Shown: piece by piece, positions 60,841 to 64,000 of the stretch
Position numbering within the stretch: position 1 is the first letter of the stretch
Layout of the letters: each line of letters begins with the position of its first letter
Origin: CAYYAQ01 sp964469555
Lineage (GTDB): Bacteria; Planctomycetota; UBA1135; UBA2386
Direction: 5' to 3'
Length of the DNA: 64,000 nucleotides
Assembly (NCBI GenBank): GCA_964469555.1
Contig: CAYYAQ010000007.1
Coordinates: forward strand, 1 to 64,000
Program-made: the position numbers and the translations under genes
The notes under the pieces: generated by a model
Told to the model about the DNA's origin: nothing
Seen by the model: only the letters and a program-made list of their open reading frames with translations
Database searches by the model: none

Positions 60841-61962
60841 ATGGATGACGACATTCCCTATCTTTTGTTGACTCCGGGTCCACTGACTACGTCACGCACC
60901 GTTCGCGAAGCGATGTTGCACGACTACTCGACGTGGGACGCAGACTACAACAACAGAGTGCAGTCCGTGCGTCGGCAAATCGTGCGGTTGGCGACCGATT
61001 CGGACGACTACACGTGCGGGTTGATGCAAGGAAGCGGGACTTTTGCCGTCGAGTCGACGATCGGATCGGTCGTGCCCGCGGCTGGCAAACTGCTCATCGT
61101 GGACAACGGCGCGTACGGTCGGCGCATGGTGGAGATCGCGCGGCGGTTGCGCATCGAGCACGTCGTGTTGGCTCACGCGGAGACTGAACCAGCGGATGTC
61201 GATCGCGTGCGAGCTGCGTTCGAGGCGGACCAGGGCATCACGCATCTCGCGATGGTGCACTGCGAGACGACGACGGGCATGCTGAATCCAGCGACCGAAG
61301 TGGGGGAGGTGGTCGCGGAGTTCGGCGCACACTACATCCTGGACGCGATGTCTTCCTTCGCAGGGATTCCGATATCGATGGAAGACGTTGGCGTCCACTA
61401 CTTGATCTCGTCTGCGAACAAGTGCATCCAGGGCGTGCCGGGGTTCGGGTTCGTCGTCGCGCGGCGGTCGGACCTCGAGCAATGCGAAGGTCGCGCGCGG
61501 TCGTTGAGTCTCGATCTCTTTGATCAATGGCGACAGATGGAGGCCGGTGGCGGCAAGTGGCGCTTCACGTCGCCGACCCATGTGCTGCTGGCATTCGAGC
61601 AGGCGCTCGTCGAGTTGGCGGAAGAAGGTGGTATCCCCGCGCGGTTCGGGCGCTACAAGGAGAACCACCGCGTGTTGGTCGCGGGGATGCGCGGTCTCGG
61701 ATTTCGGACGCTGTTGCGGGACGAACACCAGGCTCCGATCATCACCTCGTTCCTGTTCCCCGGTGATGATGTGGTCGGCGCTCCTGAGTTCGAGTTCTTC
61801 CAGTTCTACGCCGAGCTGAAAGCCCGGCGCTTCGTGATCTATCCCGGCAAGGTTACGGACGCCGAGACGTTTCGCATCGGCAACATCGGCCACGTGTTCC
61901 CCGATGACATGGCGGAGTTGACGAACATCATCGGCGAAGTCATGGGTGGTTCCTTGCGCTAG
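60841..61962 (+). CDS. phnW: 2-aminoethylphosphonate-pyruvate aminotransferase
   Basis: 373 residues, PLP-dependent class V aminotransferase that converts 2-aminoethylphosphonate and pyruvate to phosphonoacetaldehyde and alanine. Seen: YLLLTPGPLTTSRTVREAML, LMQGSGTFAVESTIGS, MVHCETTTGMLNP, the PLP-interacting D168 in YILDAMSSFAG, Lys194 in SSANKCIQGVPGFGFV, and RIGNIGHVF at the end. Length is standard for PhnW. The partner hydrolase PhnX or the dehydrogenase/hydrolase pair PhnY-PhnA is not in the window. Divergent from the transporter with 89 bases between. ATG 60841 has no clear SD. Confidence 0.93.
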   Translation: MDDDIPYLLLTPGPLTTSRTVREAMLHDYSTWDADYNNRVQSVRRQIVRLATDSDDYTCGLMQGSGTFAVESTIGSVVPAAGKLLIVDNGAYGRRMVEIARRLRIEHVVLAHAETEPADVDRVRAAFEADQGITHLAMVHCETTTGMLNPATEVGEVVAEFGAHYILDAMSSFAGIPISMEDVGVHYLISSANKCIQGVPGFGFVVARRSDLEQCEGRARSLSLDLFDQWRQMEAGGGKWRFTSPTHVLLAFEQALVELAEEGGIPARFGRYKENHRVLVAGMRGLGFRTLLRDEHQAPIITSFLFPGDDVVGAPEFEFFQFYAELKARRFVIYPGKVTDAETFRIGNIGHVFPDDMAELTNIIGEVMGGSLR

Positions 61963-61994
61963 CGGTTCGGACTGGCCCAGACTAGAGTTCCGTG

Positions 61995-63425
61995 ATGCAC
62001 TCTTCGATCATGTGGTCCGTCGTTTGGGTCTTCGCGAGCGGCTGCGGAGTTATCGATGTGGCGGTTGATGCTTCCTCCGAACTCAAAGCGAAGCCCAACA
62101 TCTTGTGGATCATCGCCGAGGACTTCGGGCCGGAGTTGTCTTGCTACGGCACCAAGCAGGTCTGGACGCCGAACATCGACGGCCTCGCGCGGGATGGAGT
62201 TCGCTACACGAGGGCGTTCACCGTTACGCCGGTTTGCTCGACGAGTCGCTCGGCGTTCATGACTGGGATGTACGCGACGACGATCGGCGTGCACAACCAC
62301 AGGTCGCACAGGAAGGACGGCTATACGCTTCCCAAGGGCGTCAAGGTGATCACGGATCGGCTACGCAAGGCCGGCTACTTCACGGCCAACGTCCGCAACC
62401 TCGCCGGCAAGGCGAAGGGCGGTTTCTACAGGGGCACGGGGAAGACCGACTGGAACTTCCGATACGGCGCCGGCAAGCCGTTCGACTCTGCGAAGTGGGC
62501 GGATCTCAAGGGTCACCAGCCGTTCTACGCGCAGATCAACTTCTCGGAGACGCACCGAGGAGCGGCTTGGAACAACGCGCACAAGAACATCGAGAAGACC
62601 GCGGACCCTTCGAAGGTCGAGCTGCCGCCGTACTATCCGGATCACCCGACGGCGCGAAAGGACTGGGCGCAGTACCTCAACACGGCGATGGCGTTGGACA
62701 AGAAGGTCGGCTACGTGTTGAAGAAGCTCGAAGAGGACGGCCTCGCCGATAACACGATCGTCATGTTCTTCGGCGACCATGGCCGGGCGATGGTGCGCGG
62801 CAAGCAGTGGTGCTACGACAGCGGACTGCACGTCCCGCTCGTGATCCGGTGGCCCAAGGGCATGAAGGCTCCGAAGCAGATCGAGAAGGGGAAGGTCGAT
62901 GGGAGGATCATCGCTTCGATCGACCTCGCGGCGACCACGCTCGCACTCGCTGGTGTCGACAAGCCGCAGGGCATGGAGGGTCGTGTATTCCTCGGTGATG
63001 CTGCCGATTCCGACCGGCGCTACGTGTTCGGCACGCGAGACCGCTGCGATGAGACCGTGTTCCGCATTCGCACCGTGCGCGACGCGCGCTACCGCTACAT
63101 CCGCAACTTCATGCCCGAACGTCCATTTCTCCAGATCAACCGGTACAAGGAGCGGCAGTATCCGATGATCAAGTTGATGCGTGAGTTGCACGCCAAGGGC
63201 GAACTCGCGCCGTTGCCGAGCGTGCTGTTGGCAAAGAAGCGTCCGAAGGAGGAACTCTACGACATCGACGTCGACCCGTGGGAGACGAAGAATCTCGCCG
63301 CCGCCCCCGAACATGCGAAGACCGTCGCCCGCCTGCGCACCACACTGGAGAATTGGATCGAATCCAGCAAGGACCAGGGCCGCACTCCAGAGAAGGAGAG
63401 CGCCAAGCGTCGTCGTCGTCGCTGA
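61995..63425 (+). CDS. Sulfatase with C-S-T-S-R active site, probable lipoprotein
   Basis: 476 residues from ATG 61995 (GTG 61992 adjacent). Leader with MWSVVWVFASGC, a lipobox with Cys17. Sulfatase core: ILWIIAEDFGPELSCYG (metal motif AEDFG), the active-site sequence C81-S-T-S-R85, MFFGDHGRAMVRGKQWCYDSG and the closing ELYDIDVDPWETKNLA. Thr instead of Pro/Ala at the third position differs from the canonical C-x-P/A-x-R that the maturation enzyme recognises, though subfamilies such as S1_8 (heparan N-sulfatase-like) carry related variants. Basic tail KRRRRR. It converges on the DUF501 gene. Confidence 0.9.
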   Translation: MHSSIMWSVVWVFASGCGVIDVAVDASSELKAKPNILWIIAEDFGPELSCYGTKQVWTPNIDGLARDGVRYTRAFTVTPVCSTSRSAFMTGMYATTIGVHNHRSHRKDGYTLPKGVKVITDRLRKAGYFTANVRNLAGKAKGGFYRGTGKTDWNFRYGAGKPFDSAKWADLKGHQPFYAQINFSETHRGAAWNNAHKNIEKTADPSKVELPPYYPDHPTARKDWAQYLNTAMALDKKVGYVLKKLEEDGLADNTIVMFFGDHGRAMVRGKQWCYDSGLHVPLVIRWPKGMKAPKQIEKGKVDGRIIASIDLAATTLALAGVDKPQGMEGRVFLGDAADSDRRYVFGTRDRCDETVFRIRTVRDARYRYIRNFMPERPFLQINRYKERQYPMIKLMRELHAKGELAPLPSVLLAKKRPKEELYDIDVDPWETKNLAAAPEHAKTVARLRTTLENWIESSKDQGRTPEKESAKRRRRR

Positions 63426-63443
63426 TAAACTCTCGCGCGCGAG

Positions 63444-63980
63444 TCAATCCGTCGAAGGTCCAACACAAGGATGCACGGCGTGGTCATCCTCGAGAAGCGC
63501 GCCAATCACGTTCGAGGTGGCCAGGTGGTGGGCGAAATGCAGGTGCAGGCATTTCACGCTGCGCATGTGTCCGAGACCGCCGATGCCTCGTTCGAGGAAC
63601 ACGTCCTTCATGCCTCCGGTTTCGATCGCTGTTTGATCCGCTGGAGAGAGAAGGCCCCAGCGTTCGCGAATGTACGCCTCGTGATCGTTCCACAGACTTG
63701 TTGCGAACTCGTCGTCGCGTTCGAGACGCTCGTCGAGTTCGCGGATCAGTCCGCGCATCTCGAGCCGCGAGATGGCTCGGATCAACTCGGGACACGTAAG
63801 CCAGAACAGAGTCGGAAACGGCAGCAGTCGTTTTTCCTTCCGATGGACGGGGTAGTTCACGACGACGCTGGGATGACCGGCGGGGCATCGCGCCGCGACT
63901 CCGACGACGCGGGCCGGCTTGCGGCCCAATTGCCGGGTGACCGTATCGAGGTCTTCTTGCGTCGGTCTCGTGAAGTCCAT
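63444..63980 (-). CDS. DUF501 family protein
   Basis: 178 residues from ATG 63980. Matches the DUF501 family of uncharacterised cytoplasmic proteins: a Cys-bearing VVGVAARCPAGHPSVVVNYP, FPTLFWLTCPELIRAISRLE, a middle helix pair and GIGGLGHMRSVKCLHLHFAHHLA near the end with the conserved Cys and His residues, possibly metal ligands. In Actinobacteria the family neighbours enolase and ppx; here it follows a sulfatase. The last 20 bases of the window lie before its start. Confidence 0.87.
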   Translation of the reverse strand: MDFTRPTQEDLDTVTRQLGRKPARVVGVAARCPAGHPSVVVNYPVHRKEKRLLPFPTLFWLTCPELIRAISRLEMRGLIRELDERLERDDEFATSLWNDHEAYIRERWGLLSPADQTAIETGGMKDVFLERGIGGLGHMRSVKCLHLHFAHHLATSNVIGALLEDDHAVHPCVGPSTD

Positions 63981-64000
63981 GACTCTTGCAGCGTAGCCCG

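Noticed and set aside
1..64000. CRISPR arrays, rRNA genes, insertion sequences, transposases, integrases
   Set aside because: No regularly spaced repeats, no rRNA-like sequence and no transposase or integrase motifs were found; rearrangement scars have no terminal inverted repeats that I can see.

Overview
The window comes from a high-GC bacterium rich in exported proteins. It carries three formylglycine-type sulfatases, two sialate-O-acetylesterase-like SGNH hydrolases, a CE15-type esterase, a tandem DUF1080 protein, two CotH-type proteins, von Willebrand A proteins fused to HEAT repeats, an ELWxxDGT-repeat protein, and Hanks-type Ser/Thr kinases paired with ECF sigma factors. This set is characteristic of Planctomycetota, and a less-studied lineage of that phylum is the best inference; there is no rRNA or marker gene here to prove it. 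A run of ten N at 31091-31100 shows that the sequence is a scaffold, probably metagenome-derived.

Layout. 1-7.2 kb: sulfatase, a chimeric otsA/response-regulator remnant divergent from an intact GH15 glucoamylase-type gene, a decayed lipoprotein, a membrane protein, a DJ-1/PfpI protein and a secretin-N-like exported protein. 7.3-16.1 kb is a signalling block: a TPR-bearing Ser/Thr kinase overlapping a PAS hybrid histidine kinase, hydrolase and thioredoxin-like remnants, a cold-shock protein, a cupin whose Tat leader is out of frame, and an ECF sigma factor followed by a multi-TM kinase. 16-30.5 kb is mostly carbohydrate and exported functions: SGNH esterase, CE15-like esterase, aldo/keto reductase, kelch-like protein, ROK kinase, CotH protein, peroxiredoxin, HEAT protein and a frameshifted second SGNH esterase. 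30.5-39.7 kb: a truncated sigma factor at the scaffold gap, three exported proteins, and a transmembrane kinase with a periplasmic FGE-fold domain overlapping an ECF sigma gene. 40-55.6 kb: an M1 peptidase fused to a TIM-barrel-like domain, a terpenoid-cyclase-fold protein, DUF1080, HEAT-VWA, an esterase fused to FG-GAP repeats, a cNMP-binding protein with a sulfatase, and a second CotH protein. 56-64 kb: rsmE, a second HEAT-VWA protein, a 2-aminoethylphosphonate cluster (phnW, organophosphate-type transporter, drastically shortened FAD oxidoreductase), a third sulfatase and a DUF501 protein.

How the genes work together. The enzymes suggest scavenging of sulfated and acylated polysaccharides (sulfatases, SGNH and CE15 esterases, DUF1080, GH15, ROK kinase, aldo/keto reductase) and of aminoethylphosphonate. 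Kinase/ECF sigma pairs are the likely regulators. The most distinctive candidate system is 34247-39713: a secreted ELWxxDGT-repeat protein, then a membrane kinase with a formylglycine-enzyme-like ectodomain lacking the usual Arg-Cys, then an ECF sigma gene overlapping it by four bases.

A second theme is gene decay. About a dozen intergenic stretches hold recognisable gene pieces: N-terminal ends with leaders, C-terminal ends with stop codons, single-base frameshifts and in-frame deletions. One thioredoxin-like remnant has two tandem UGA codons exactly at the CxxC position, which deserves a selenocysteine check although decay is the simpler reading. Some single-base frameshifts may be sequence errors; only reads can tell.
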